From a virus: a stretch of DNA of 35,173 bases. Both the position numbers and the translations under genes were made by a program. Location: the IMG/VR virus record IMGVR_UViG_3300042864_000586, positions 1-35,173 of that record; one strand, written 5' to 3'. Positions 8,246-15,943 of this stretch are shown here, one piece after another (within the stretch, counting starts at the first letter, position 1; each line of letters starts with the position of its first letter). A model generated the notes under the pieces. It had not been told where the DNA came from. It saw only the letters and a list, made by a program, of their open reading frames with translations, and searched no databases.

Positions 8246-8279
8246 AAAAAATAAACCCAGTGTTCTAATGGGAACTGGG
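8246..8279 (-). terminator. Likely terminator after the major capsid gene
   Basis: Minus strand: CCCAG (8279-8275) plus TTC pair with GAA plus CTGGG (8260-8256), with a two-base bulge and a six-base loop, followed by TTTATTTTTT. It lies 32 bases past the capsid stop. The stem is imperfect, so termination may be partial, allowing read-through to the connector genes. Confidence 0.65.
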
Positions 8280-8311
8280 CTTAAATAATCACAAAACAAA
8301 CCAAAAAATAA

Positions 8312-9496
8312 TTAAGCCGTTGCGAAAGAGCCTTTCAACATTGCGTTAGCAAAGTAAATTGGCAATGCAATGCTCTCCTCAACACGAACAGTTACCAAGT
8401 TCTTAGTGAAGTTATCACCATCTTCGTAAGCAAATTCAGTCATGATATTATCTTCGAATAACAATTCAGCAGCCTTGTTGAAGTCACCGATGTGGAATGT
8501 ATTTGCAGTTACGATGTCAGTTGCAATAACTGGTACACCTGCAATTGAAATACGCTGTCCAGTCAACAATGATGGGTGAGAATAACCTGCACCTGACTCT
8601 TTGTTGATTAACAATTCCATCTCATCAATTGGGTTAACCAAGATAGCTGATGGAGCAAAACGTAAAGCTTTCAATTGAGCAATTGCGTTAGCAAGTTTGT
8701 CCCAACGGTTAGAAGCAGTAACTACAGTTCCTGATGGAGTGTAAGTTGAAGCTGACTCATAAAGACCTGCGAAAGCACCTGTTCCTGCGTAGTCATACAA
8801 TAAAGTATCTTCTACGTTTAACAAATCGTTAACCATTTGAGTAGATACAAAAGATTGTAACCAAGTCAAACGAGATAACATCTGCTTAGAAATCTTGCTG
8901 TAAGCAGCGATTGTCTTAGGAGTTACTTCAGAGATTGTGAAGTCGTAATCAACTTGAGCCTTAGAAGAACCTTCAGTCTGAACTGCAGGAGCACCTTCGC
9001 CACCAGTTTTCTTAGCGAATTTGAATACACCATTCTGCTCGATAGTAGAAGAACGTAACAAATCACGCAAGTGTACTTGACGGAATGGATCAGTTAAGAT
9101 TGTGTTAGACAAACCTGCGATAGAAGAAGCCCAACCTGAACCGATGTTCGCAGTTAAGTTCATATCACCTACAGCCTTGAAGTTCATTCCTACTGCCTCA
9201 CCACGAGATGAAATCAAAGACTTCAATTTACCTGCGTTTGCTTCGAAAGCCTTAGCTACGAAATCTTCTCTTTGTGCAGGAGCACCTACAGATTTTTGGT
9301 CTAAGATAAAGTCAGATACAGACTTCTCTACAGTTCCCATTTTCTCCTCTAAAGAAGCTAACTTCTCACCTGCATTTTGTGTTTGTGAGATAAGGTCTTT
9401 AAGGTTTAAACCTTCCATTTCCTTACCAACACCTTTTTCAATCATTGCGTTGATGTCGGATTTTACCTCCTCAACGATTTTTTTAATATCCTCCAT
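8312..9496 (-). CDS. Major capsid protein, HK97 family
   Basis: 394 aa. The first 70 residues are a charged helical coiled coil (VEEVKSDINAMIEKGVGKEM...LEEKMGTVEKSV), the built-in scaffold (delta domain) removed by the prohead protease. The rest matches the HK97 fold: FRQVHLRDLLRSSTI, an E-loop/P-domain stretch with 'ISKQMLSRLTWLQSFVSTQMVNDLLNVEDTLL', 'PSAILVNPIDEMELLI' and a C-terminal 'RVEESIALPIYFANAMLKGSFA'. Mature protein probably starts near residue 100-115, by analogy. Its ATG shares a base with the protease stop (TAATG at 9494-9498). A promoter upstream of the protease and a terminator after this gene would allow independent high expression. Confidence 0.95.
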   Translation of the reverse strand: MEDIKKIVEEVKSDINAMIEKGVGKEMEGLNLKDLISQTQNAGEKLASLEEKMGTVEKSVSDFILDQKSVGAPAQREDFVAKAFEANAGKLKSLISSRGEAVGMNFKAVGDMNLTANIGSGWASSIAGLSNTILTDPFRQVHLRDLLRSSTIEQNGVFKFAKKTGGEGAPAVQTEGSSKAQVDYDFTISEVTPKTIAAYSKISKQMLSRLTWLQSFVSTQMVNDLLNVEDTLLYDYAGTGAFAGLYESASTYTPSGTVVTASNRWDKLANAIAQLKALRFAPSAILVNPIDEMELLINKESGAGYSHPSLLTGQRISIAGVPVIATDIVTANTFHIGDFNKAAELLFEDNIMTEFAYEDGDNFTKNLVTVRVEESIALPIYFANAMLKGSFATA

Positions 9497-10224
9497 TATT
9501 TAAACGAGTTTTTTAGTTGTAATAAAAATTCTTCCTGTCTTTTGCGTTCAATCTCAACTGGATCAACTTCAACAGGAGTGGTAGCTTCCGACTTCTGCTC
9601 TTGGTCGATTAGTTTAAATATTTCCGACTTTATAAAGTTATACTCTATTTCTAACAATTCATAAGTTTCATCTTTTAAATTTCCACTCTTGAGTTGCTTG
9701 TACAATTTATCAAACCTATCTTGTAATCCTTGTGCATCCAATGATTTCATCCCCATAAATGGAGTATCAGGGTTAGCACCCCACAATACAGAAGAAAACT
9801 CATATAGTTTAACCTCTTGTATTTGGTAGTATGCAGGATTGCCTGCAGTTGCATCTACTTTGTTCTGCTTGATTGTGCTGAAACCAATTGAATGCTGATT
9901 AATTAAACCTTCTTGATAAAGCTTTAAAATATCTTCTCCAATTTCAGTATCTACAATCTTAGACTCAAAGTAAAGGCCATAGTTATCTTCTTTTAAGACA
10001 CTTGGCTTTCCTAGTGGACTATCTGTGCTATGATTGTGTAAGAACCATATCTCATTCTTTCCTAGTGGCCCTCTTTCATTAACTGTCTTAGTGAAAGCAC
10101 CTGGCATAATCATATCACCAACTAAGTCAATGTTGCCAAATTTAGATGCGTATCCAGTAATGATTCTTTTCTCAATATCAACATCTGTAATCTCACCAAC
10201 ACTTTTGTATTGTAAATTTCTCAT
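9496..10224 (-). CDS. Prohead protease, HK97 (U35-like) family
   Basis: 242 aa from the ATG at 10224; an upstream in-frame TTG (10248) lies inside the -7 promoter box and is unlikely to be used. N-terminal GYASKFGNIDLVGDMIMPGAF is diagnostic. Catalytic candidates are H65 in FLHNHSTDSPLGK and S112 in LINQHSIGF, matching the His-Ser pair of herpes/HK97-type proheads proteases. The C-terminal 80 residues are charged and helical. It cleaves the capsid delta domain during maturation. The adjacent capsid gene is translationally coupled. Confidence 0.93.
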   Translation of the reverse strand: MRNLQYKSVGEITDVDIEKRIITGYASKFGNIDLVGDMIMPGAFTKTVNERGPLGKNEIWFLHNHSTDSPLGKPSVLKEDNYGLYFESKIVDTEIGEDILKLYQEGLINQHSIGFSTIKQNKVDATAGNPAYYQIQEVKLYEFSSVLWGANPDTPFMGMKSLDAQGLQDRFDKLYKQLKSGNLKDETYELLEIEYNFIKSEIFKLIDQEQKSEATTPVEVDPVEIERKRQEEFLLQLKNSFK

Positions 10225-10245
10225 ATTATTCTTTCCGATTGCTTG

Positions 10246-10275
10246 CAAATATAATAAAAATAACTAAATACCAAA
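10246..10275 (-). promoter_or_regulatory. Bacteroidota-type promoter for protease and capsid
   Basis: Minus strand TTTG (10275-10272), 18 bp spacer, TATATTTG (10253-10246). It fills the short gap between the F-like gene stop and the protease ATG at 10224. Confidence 0.6.
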
Positions 10276-10277
10276 TT

Positions 10278-11015
10278 TTACTCAACGTACATTAGTCCGC
10301 AACGACAATTAACAAGTTCGTTAGCAGGAGCGGAGGCATCACCAGGTCTATCCATTAATGAACCACCAACAATAAACTTTTCATTTAAAGCTATTGCAGG
10401 ATAACTTGCCATTGCACTATGTGATGCTCTTTCTTTACCATCAAGAATAACTATCCACTTTTTCTTTAATGGCTTGTTTTGTAAACTTGCCCATTGCTCA
10501 CTAGCGAAGTTCATTATCTTCGTAAGTTCTGTTCTTGCAATTGTTTGACTACGGATAATATTCCTAGAAGTTAAATAAACAGATAGCAAAGTAATAATAG
10601 CTTCAGGAGAAATTCCTTCATCTATTTTTTGTTGTACATATTTCTGTACATCAATTTTTATTGTCCGAATGATACCAAGTATCATGATGAACTGCGAAAG
10701 GTCTTTAAACAGCAAAAGAAGTGCCAAAATCCAAGCGTTATAAAAGTCTTGGTTCTCATCCTTTTTTTGATACTTACTCAAGAATTCTCCTTGCTTAACA
10801 CCGAACTTAATGTAAGCCTCCTTTAGTATCTCCATAAACCATCTTTCGTTAAAGTGATTGGTGATATGAAAAGCTTGTGGTTTACGACCATCAAGTGATT
10901 TGATGTATGCTCTTGTTTCTGCTCCTAACTTGGTTTGTAGATAAGCAAAGAAAGCACGTTCATTCATATTGTGCCTTCTTCGCCAAGCTACTCGGTACAT
11001 TTCTTCTGTTACCAT
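10278..11015 (-). CDS. Head morphogenesis protein (Mu F / SPP1 gp7-like)
   Basis: 245 aa. The C-terminal half has the family signature: IARTELTKIMNFASEQW (about 159-175), KKWIVILDGKERASHSAM (about 184-201) with the R-x-x-H element, and the Cys-containing end NELVNCRCGLMYVE. Such minor head proteins are attached to the portal and enter the capsid with DNA. It has an internal hydrophobic stretch (FYNAWILALLLLFKDLSQFIMILGIIRTIKI) that is more apolar than usual. It overlaps the upstream 46-aa membrane gene by 7 bp and follows the portal, the classic order. Confidence 0.88.
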   Translation of the reverse strand: MVTEEMYRVAWRRRHNMNERAFFAYLQTKLGAETRAYIKSLDGRKPQAFHITNHFNERWFMEILKEAYIKFGVKQGEFLSKYQKKDENQDFYNAWILALLLLFKDLSQFIMILGIIRTIKIDVQKYVQQKIDEGISPEAIITLLSVYLTSRNIIRSQTIARTELTKIMNFASEQWASLQNKPLKKKWIVILDGKERASHSAMASYPAIALNEKFIVGGSLMDRPGDASAPANELVNCRCGLMYVE

Positions 11016-11149
11016 TTTTTATCTCTAAAAAGCTTTTCAATCTTTTTTCTTTCTCTATCCTTTGTTTTATCGTGATAGATAATAAATAGCCCCAACCAAA
11101 AAGAAGTTGTCGAGGCTATTATTGTTATTACAATTGATAAAGTATCCAT
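11009..11149 (-). CDS. Small single-pass membrane protein
   Basis: 46 aa from ATG at 11149, one base after the portal stop; longer open forms start inside the portal gene and are less likely. One transmembrane segment (about residues 4-24: LSIVITIIASTTSFWLGLFII) is followed by a highly charged tail (KTKDRERKKIEKLFRDKKW), so N-out/C-in topology is expected. It overlaps the F-like gene by 7 bp. Function unknown; its place between portal and F-like genes is unusual for a lysis protein, although a holin or antiholin role cannot be excluded. Confidence 0.6.
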   Translation of the reverse strand: MDTLSIVITIIASTTSFWLGLFIIYHDKTKDRERKKIEKLFRDKKW

Positions 11150-11150
11150 G

Positions 11151-12518
11151 TTAGTTATCTTCATCCGTAACCATCGAACCAATTTCAGTTGGGTCAATGT
11201 TAAGGCTACCAATAGTCACTTGATTAGAACGTATATAAACTTGATTCATTACTGGATCGTTAGTTGGCTCAAAGTCCATAAACACACGTTTCTCATCTTG
11301 TGTTAACACACCATCCAATTTCTCCAAGATACTTGCTGCATCTAAGAAGTTTTGCTTCATTTCAGGATAAGCATCCACATCAAAACGTAAAACGTATTGT
11401 GATGGGTTCATGCCCATGCTTGGAGCAAGCCAATCTAATAAACCTTCACAAACTCTTGCTTGCATAGGCACTACGCAGTTAATAATCATTCTGCGGATAA
11501 AGTGAGCCAAGTTACTTTCAGTTAAGTTATCAGAGTTTAATAGAACGTATGGATAATGCCATAAGCGACACAACTGCTCTGTAGAAAGCTTACTCATTTG
11601 TCTAAGGTCTAAATCAATGTTAGTTGTAGATAGCTTAGTAAAACCAACCTTAGCATTACTCCATTGAACACGACCCTTAGAAGATGAATTATAAATCTTA
11701 TCGTACATTCTGTCCTCTAAGTCTTTTACTTCAGTAGAATCTAAATCTTCTACGTTAATGTCATCTTTATAAACAAATCCTACTGCACCACGAGTTTCAA
11801 AGTTCTCAATAGCAACTTCTTCTCCTGCGTTAGCCTTCTGTAAAACACGAGAACCTGCCTTTAAAGGAGATACTCCACGTTGTACAGAGTTTTGGTTGTC
11901 AAAAGTGGGATTAAAACTACGGAACGATAAAAAGAATTGAGGATCAACCTCTTGATTAATAGACCTAATCTTATACTTAACAACCTTTCTAAAACCATCA
12001 GTAATGATATCATAATCGTGTGGGGCTATAACGTGAAGTCTTGCAATCTTTCCTGGTTTGATTGGATCTTCTTCGCCCCATACACCCACATCTTTTAAAA
12101 GTAGGTCATACGAGAATAAAGAGTTAAAAAACTGTTTAGAAGTTTGATATCCATTAGGTCTCCTAAGTAAAGCCAATAATGGGTGCTCCTCTAACTCTTT
12201 GAATGACTTAGTAGTGATAGCCTTAGCTTCCATCATACTTCTATCAGTAGGTCTTGTAAGCAAAGCCTTAACTCTGTTTGCAGACTTAATTTGCATCTTT
12301 GTAGTTTGGTATAGTTCTAAAGGAACTTCTACCGCACGAGATGAAATGTCATCAATGATTGAATACACATCTACGTTCTTGTCGTATCCATTATTTATCG
12401 CATCACGATAATCAGTACTATACAAAGAATACGTTTGGCCTCCACCAAAAAGTTGCCATTGTTTGACACTTTGCACATCTACGGCTTTTTTGCCTGTAAA
12501 AAAATCGAATAATCCCAT
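11151..12518 (-). CDS. Portal protein, HK97 type
   Basis: 455 aa, usual size for the family. N-terminal MGLFDFFTGKK, then NVDVYSIIDDISSRAVEVPLELYQ, HPLLALLRRPN (about 91-101) and the later 'QRGVSPLKAGSRVLQKA' and 'STEQLCRLWHYPYVLLNSDNLTESNLAHFIRRMIINCVVPMQARVCEGLLDWL' blocks that mark the stem and wing helices of HK97-like portals. Twelve copies would form the DNA channel to which terminase docks. It starts 2 bp after the TerL stop. Confidence 0.95.
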   Translation of the reverse strand: MGLFDFFTGKKAVDVQSVKQWQLFGGGQTYSLYSTDYRDAINNGYDKNVDVYSIIDDISSRAVEVPLELYQTTKMQIKSANRVKALLTRPTDRSMMEAKAITTKSFKELEEHPLLALLRRPNGYQTSKQFFNSLFSYDLLLKDVGVWGEEDPIKPGKIARLHVIAPHDYDIITDGFRKVVKYKIRSINQEVDPQFFLSFRSFNPTFDNQNSVQRGVSPLKAGSRVLQKANAGEEVAIENFETRGAVGFVYKDDINVEDLDSTEVKDLEDRMYDKIYNSSSKGRVQWSNAKVGFTKLSTTNIDLDLRQMSKLSTEQLCRLWHYPYVLLNSDNLTESNLAHFIRRMIINCVVPMQARVCEGLLDWLAPSMGMNPSQYVLRFDVDAYPEMKQNFLDAASILEKLDGVLTQDEKRVFMDFEPTNDPVMNQVYIRSNQVTIGSLNIDPTEIGSMVTDEDN

Positions 12519-12520
12519 GT

Positions 12521-13903
12521 TTAAAATATTAAGAGTTTTTTCTTTGAATACTTGGTATATACGGCATATCTGATTGCATCAAGCCCGTGATTAAAGTCAT
12601 CTATTGGTTTGTTAATGGTTTTACCCCCAACCATCATCCATTGGTAGTTATCTACTTCCTTTTTAATGTTTTTTGACCGCCTCGTGTAGTACACCTCATA
12701 TTCTCGCAATTTACTAATACCGGCATTAACAGAATCATTACCTTTAACTGCTTTCTTAACAGGAAGGTTTGCTCGCTTCAATTCCTCAATAGATTTAGGA
12801 TCAGCACTATCGCAGTAAATCTCACCGAGTTTACTTGGATACATCTTAATCTTTTTAATCAAATCGGCATTGGTCAATCCCTTATCGTAAATAACTTCAT
12901 CAAGGTATAACTTATTTCCCAATTTGGCAATTCTTACCAACGCAGTAGGGTCATTAGAGAATCCAAAGTCAAGTCCACTAAACACAACCTCTGCATCTTT
13001 TGGAAAGAACTCACAAGGTTGCCAATCGTGATAAATCAAGGATTCAACACTTGGTTTAGGGTTTTGCTGATAAAGTGACTCAAAAGTAAAAGGCTCATTC
13101 TTCTTTACCTTTAAAAGTTTCTCTAAGGAATGTTTTTCAGGCCACAAGGCTTCACCCACCTCTCTTTTGTCATAACTGTTCTCTGCACCCTCACGAATCG
13201 AAGGAAACTCGATAATTGTCCAGTCATCATCTCTCTCAAGCAACCTACCTGCTAAGTCATCATCATACCACCTAGTTTGAATAATAACTTGTGCAGAATC
13301 GTTATGCAAACGGGTTTCCCAAACATCGGTGTACCAATTCCATAACTGCTCCTTGATAATAATTGATTGTGCTTCTTGTCTGTCCTTCAACGGGTCATCA
13401 ATGATACCAATATCCACCGCAGTACCAGTTAACGATCCACCTCTACCAACGGCTCTTAAATAACCCCTTCTGTTAACAGTTTGAAAGAACTCGGCAGTCT
13501 TTACAGCCTCACCCTTCTTCTCACCAATACGAGATTCAGGATAAAGTAGTTTAAATTCATCACTTAGCATCCTCCTTTGGATTTCAGTAGAAAATTGCTC
13601 GGCTAACGTAGCATTGTAAGAAGCTAACGCAAGCTTTAAGTCAGGATTTCTCCCAAGCAAGTAAGCAGGAAAGCTTCTAGTTGACAACTCGGACTTTCCA
13701 TGTTGTGGAGGCACAAATATCATTAACTTCTTAATCTTACCTTCATACACTAAATCAAGATGTTCAGCAATAACCTTGTGAAACCATTGCATATCATAAT
13801 CAGGTTTTATATACTGAACAAAGTCTTTAAGAGATCTCCTCGAAATCTCCCTCAACAATATCTCTCTCTCTAATTTGGCTAAGTCGTTCTCGGATTTGCT
13901 CAT
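12521..13903 (-). CDS. terL: Terminase large subunit
   Basis: 460 aa. ATPase: Walker A PPQHGKS (65-71), Walker B DIGIIDD (164-170), coupling-type QTRWYDDDLAGRLL (209-222). RNase H-like nuclease: acidic residues D312 in SGLDFGFSNDPTA, D365 in IYCDSADP and D442 in NHGLDAIRYAVY. All key residues are present, so it should be an active packaging motor. The ATG lies inside the small-subunit gene (77 bp overlap); no closer ATG exists before the conserved region, so the overlap is probably real. Confidence 0.97.
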   Translation of the reverse strand: MSKSENDLAKLEREILLREISRRSLKDFVQYIKPDYDMQWFHKVIAEHLDLVYEGKIKKLMIFVPPQHGKSELSTRSFPAYLLGRNPDLKLALASYNATLAEQFSTEIQRRMLSDEFKLLYPESRIGEKKGEAVKTAEFFQTVNRRGYLRAVGRGGSLTGTAVDIGIIDDPLKDRQEAQSIIIKEQLWNWYTDVWETRLHNDSAQVIIQTRWYDDDLAGRLLERDDDWTIIEFPSIREGAENSYDKREVGEALWPEKHSLEKLLKVKKNEPFTFESLYQQNPKPSVESLIYHDWQPCEFFPKDAEVVFSGLDFGFSNDPTALVRIAKLGNKLYLDEVIYDKGLTNADLIKKIKMYPSKLGEIYCDSADPKSIEELKRANLPVKKAVKGNDSVNAGISKLREYEVYYTRRSKNIKKEVDNYQWMMVGGKTINKPIDDFNHGLDAIRYAVYTKYSKKKLLIF

Positions 13904-14324
13904 CAGTTAATAATTTTGGGTTTAATACATCTTCCTTAACAGTAGTTTCAAAGTGTAATGCTTGTGATGCCTTGCCATGCTGAAACTCAATCATGAACTG
14001 GCTATTCTTCATCTCTCCGTTCTTAATATCACCTAAGATGGCATTAGCAACAACTGCAATGAAAGCAGGGGTATTTGAATCAGCAGCAACGACCTTAATA
14101 TCAGCAACACTCATCGAATTAACCATTGCCACTACATCAACAACATCTTGCTTGCTCATCCGAATCCTAAGACTCTTATCAACACTCTCCATAACTTGCC
14201 TAAACATATTCTTAGGTCTGCCATTAGGATTCCTTCTCTCACCAGGTTGAATAGGCTTTAAGTTCTCTAAACTCTTGGGGTTAATGTTGTACTTCTTTTT
14301 TTCGGAACTCTCTTGTTCTTCCAT
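13827..14324 (-). CDS. terS: Terminase small subunit
   Basis: 165 aa from the ATG at 14324 (MEEQESSEKKKYN); an upstream in-frame GTG at 14375 would add 17 residues and is less likely. N-terminal IQPGERRNPNGRPKNMF is a common start of phage small terminases and DNA-binding proteins. The body is helical (MSKQDVVDVVAMVNSMSVADIKVVAAD, then FIAVVANAILGDIKNGEM) and the C-terminus is acidic. It recognises phage DNA for packaging. It is the first gene of the leftward late operon, next to the non-coding control region. The call depends on position and on the 'NPNGRP' start. Confidence 0.8.
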   Translation of the reverse strand: MEEQESSEKKKYNINPKSLENLKPIQPGERRNPNGRPKNMFRQVMESVDKSLRIRMSKQDVVDVVAMVNSMSVADIKVVAADSNTPAFIAVVANAILGDIKNGEMKNSQFMIEFQHGKASQALHFETTVKEDVLNPKLLTDEQIRERLSQIRERDIVEGDFEEIS

Positions 14325-14380
14325 AAATGTAATTGTTTTTAAGGTTTGAAATCGGGTTAGATTTTTTTTAAACACTTTTC

Positions 14381-14405
14381 GTTATTAAGAACAATTCTAA
14401 ATTAG
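14381..14405. promoter_or_regulatory. 25-bp dyad, copy 1
   Basis: Left arm GTTATTAAGA (14381-14390), spacer ACAAT, right arm TCTAAATTAG. Arms match as inverted repeats at 7 of 10 positions. It is the copy nearest to terS, ending 81 bases before the start codon in leftward sense... its left edge lies 57 bases upstream of the terS ATG. Confidence 0.5.
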
Positions 14406-14419
14406 GTCAACCCTATTAT

Positions 14420-14441
14420 TATACTAAGTATATACTAAGTA
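14420..14441. repeat. Tandem 11-bp repeat
   Basis: TATACTAAGTA occurs twice head-to-tail (14420-14430 and 14431-14441), about one helical turn per unit, followed by an alternating AT tract. Confidence 0.8.
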
Positions 14442-14468
14442 ATATAATATATACTATATATATCTTTT

Positions 14469-14493
14469 CTTATTTAGAATAAATCTAAATAAC
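14469..14493. promoter_or_regulatory. 25-bp dyad, copy 2
   Basis: CTTATTTAGA (14469-14478), spacer ATAAA, TCTAAATAAC (14484-14493). Arms are complementary at 9 of 10 positions, with a perfect 9-bp core. This and copies 3, 5 and 6 define the consensus. Confidence 0.65.
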
Positions 14494-14494
14494 A

Positions 14495-14521
14495 TTAACT
14501 AACTGACTTTTAATTAGTTAA
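14495..14521. repeat. Inverted repeat TTAACTAA / TTAGTTAA
   Basis: Perfect 8-bp arms at 14495-14502 and 14514-14521 with an 11-bp spacer. It lies directly between dyad copies 2 and 3 and has a different sequence, so it may bind another factor or be chance in AT-rich DNA. Confidence 0.6.
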
Positions 14522-14544
14522 CCAAGTGTTCCGCCCAAAATCAG

Positions 14545-14569
14545 CTTATTTATACTCATTCTAAATAAG
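14545..14569. promoter_or_regulatory. 25-bp dyad, copy 3
   Basis: CTTATTTATA (14545-14554), spacer CTCAT, TCTAAATAAG (14560-14569). Arms complementary at 9 of 10. It lies just downstream, in the leftward sense, of the candidate late promoter at 14581-14608, where a bound protein could block transcription. Confidence 0.65.
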
Positions 14570-14580
14570 TGTTTACTGCA

Positions 14581-14608
14581 CAAACATAGTGATTCTTTTA
14601 TAAACAAA
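14581..14608 (-). promoter_or_regulatory. Candidate late promoter for the terminase operon (weak)
   Basis: Minus strand TTTG (14608-14605), 16 bp spacer, TATGTTTG (14588-14581). The boxes match the Bacteroidota consensus but the spacer is 2-3 bp shorter than in the other promoters of this genome. It would give a leader of about 250 bases containing dyads 1-3. Confidence 0.35.
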
Positions 14609-14730
14609 AACTATACTCTTTGTTTTTCTATCATTTATACAAATAATGTTGACAGGTATTAATGGATTTTTCTTAGGATTTTTTCATTTGGTACCCAACC
14701 CAGATTTGACCACCCCCTTTTGCTCCACTA

Positions 14731-14820
14731 CTTTTTTGATTCAGAAACGTGTTGCTCATGGGTATTCTGAATACAAAACGTATCCAAACAGTACTTTTGA
14801 ATAAAAAACGTAGCTAAAAT
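14731..14820. repeat. Imperfect tandem ~30-bp repeats with AAACGT core
   Basis: Copies at 14762-14790 and 14791-14820 share the order GTA, TTTGAATA-like, AAAACGTA, GCTAAA-like. A more diverged third copy (14731-14761) keeps TTTTGATTC and AAACGTG. Head-to-tail repeats of this size in a phage control region resemble iterons, that is, initiator-binding repeats. Confidence 0.6.
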
Positions 14821-15199
14821 GGTATGTACTGGGGGAGAAAGGTGGTAGGTCGGGGGTACCCAACCTTGATTTTTAAGGCATAACATAACGTAAAACCTAG
14901 TTAAAAATTGGGATGCTTGCTACTTAATTAGTTTTGAATAGCATAATGTAAGACAATAAGACCTTAATAGTTGACTTGTAACGAACGATATTAGACCTAC
15001 TAAGGAAAACATATTACCTAAGGGGTTACCTAGTCTTAAATCAAAGATTTGACCCCTTAAAAGCGGAACATTTACAAAAGTTTAAAAGGTGGTTTAAGAT
15101 ATTGGTATATAAACTTTATACTATGCGTTTATACTTTGTGTTTCTCTTTGTGTTTCTTGCTTCGGTAAAATAAGATTGATAATAAAAAACTACACGATA

Positions 15200-15248
15200 A
15201 GAAAGAAAGAAAGAAAGTAAGCAAAGAAAGAAATAAAGAAAGAGAGAT
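15200..15248. repeat. Purine tract with GAAA microsatellite
   Basis: About 49 bases of almost pure A/G on the plus strand, beginning with four to five GAAA units and continuing with degenerate GAAA/AAAG units. Such a tract can adopt unusual helical structure or ease unwinding; no coding potential. Confidence 0.8.
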
Positions 15249-15263
15249 ATAATTATTTAGTAT

Positions 15264-15288
15264 ACTATTTAGAATAAACTTATATAAC
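15264..15288. promoter_or_regulatory. 25-bp dyad-like site, copy 4 (half site)
   Basis: Left arm ACTATTTAGA (15264-15273) and spacer ATAAA match copy 2 closely, but the right arm CTTATATAAC agrees with the consensus at only 6 of 10 positions. Confidence 0.4.
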
Positions 15289-15318
15289 TATGTAACATAG
15301 TATACTTTCTTAAGAAAG
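15287..15318. repeat. Two adjacent palindromes
   Basis: ACTATGT-A-ACATAGT (15287-15301) and the perfect 14-bp palindrome CTTTCTTAAGAAAG (15305-15318) lie four bases apart. Both are candidate protein-binding sites in the control region. Confidence 0.7.
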
Positions 15319-15530
15319 GTAATATAAGTATATATAGAGTATATTAATAGTATAAAATTGTAATTGGAAAAAAAAGGAAAAATCTCAAACAAAAAAACGT
15401 TTTTAAATATATTTTTTAACACCTATTGAATAACCTTATAAAATCCACGTTTAAACACTATTAAACTAAATAAATAATATGGATCTTTTTTTTTATTTAC
15501 CTATTTATTTACCCTATTTACTTATTTAGA

Positions 15531-15555
15531 ATCAATCTACATAAGCCTATTATCT
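15531..15555. promoter_or_regulatory. 25-bp dyad, copy 5
   Basis: CTTATTTAGA (15531-15540), spacer ATCAA, TCTACATAAG (15546-15555). Arms complementary at 9 of 10. Confidence 0.65.
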
Positions 15556-15593
15556 TTATTTAAACGCTTTAAACGCAATATTTAAATAATGTG

Positions 15594-15618
15594 CTTATTT
15601 AGAATGAATATAAATTAG
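15594..15618. promoter_or_regulatory. 25-bp dyad, copy 6
   Basis: CTTATTTAGA (15594-15603), spacer ATGAA, TATAAATTAG (15609-15618). Arms complementary at 8 of 10. It ends 31 bases before the -33 box of the early promoter, a place from which an activator or repressor could act. Confidence 0.6.
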
Positions 15619-15649
15619 CCTATTTATTTAAAATTTATTGTCTTGTCTA

Positions 15650-15679
15650 TTGTATATCTGTAAACACTTATTACCTTTG
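15650..15679 (+). promoter_or_regulatory. Early rightward promoter
   Basis: TTG (15650-15652), 19 bp spacer, TACCTTTG (15672-15679), 29 bases before the first early ATG. Fits the Bacteroidota TTG/TAnnTTTG consensus with ideal spacing. Confidence 0.7.
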
Positions 15680-15708
15680 ACTTATCAAAAAACAAAAACA
15701 TACACAAA

Positions 15709-15924
15709 ATGGAAAACTTAAAACCAATAAGAGATAAACAAGTAGCCCATAAATTAACGGGCTTATGGTATAAATTGCATACTGTGCATATACACCAACA
15801 CCACAACATACAAACCGAAAACGATAAAAAATTAATTATTCAAATAATGGATGAAGTGTTGGAATTACGCGACCAAATTAGAACTAAAATATATTTAACA
15901 GAATTAGAAACAGAAAACAAATAA
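15709..15924 (+). CDS. Small early protein, unknown
   Basis: 71 aa, charged and histidine-rich in the centre (WYKLHTVHIHQHHNIQTENDKK), then a helix (LIIQIMDEVLELRDQIRTKIYLTELETENK). No recognised family. It is the first gene behind the early promoter, with an A-rich leader (CATACACAAAATGG) like those of other genes here. First-expressed small genes often modify the host, but nothing in the sequence shows a specific job. Confidence 0.7.
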   Translation: MENLKPIRDKQVAHKLTGLWYKLHTVHIHQHHNIQTENDKKLIIQIMDEVLELRDQIRTKIYLTELETENK

Positions 15925-15943
15925 CCTTTTAAATTTTACAATC

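Larger units (their letters stand above)
14325..15708. other. Non-coding divergent control region, probable origin
   Basis: 1.38 kb without a credible gene on either strand, between the leftward late genes and the rightward early genes. It is very AT-rich and holds tandem repeats, multiple inverted repeats, a family of 25-bp dyads, a purine tract, palindromes and outward promoters. A small GC-richer island (14821-14865) includes a second copy of GGTACCCAACC (14690-14700 and 14855-14865). Role as replication origin and regulatory switch is inferred from this density and from position. Confidence 0.6.

Noticed and set aside
9102-9503. Open frame of 133 codons on the plus strand opposite the capsid gene
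   Set aside because: Shadow of the HK97 capsid gene; low-complexity Ser/Pro-rich translation and no start context.
10034-11089. Plus-strand frames opposite the protease and F-like genes
   Set aside because: Antisense shadows rich in Phe/Leu from AT-rich complementary codons.
14325-14375. Longer terS from GTG at 14375
   Set aside because: Adds 17 residues without a family match; the ATG at 14324 is the simpler start.
15624-15809. Minus-strand 61-codon frame with a cysteine-rich start across the early promoter
   Set aside because: Overlaps the early promoter and the first early gene; no leader or partner gene.
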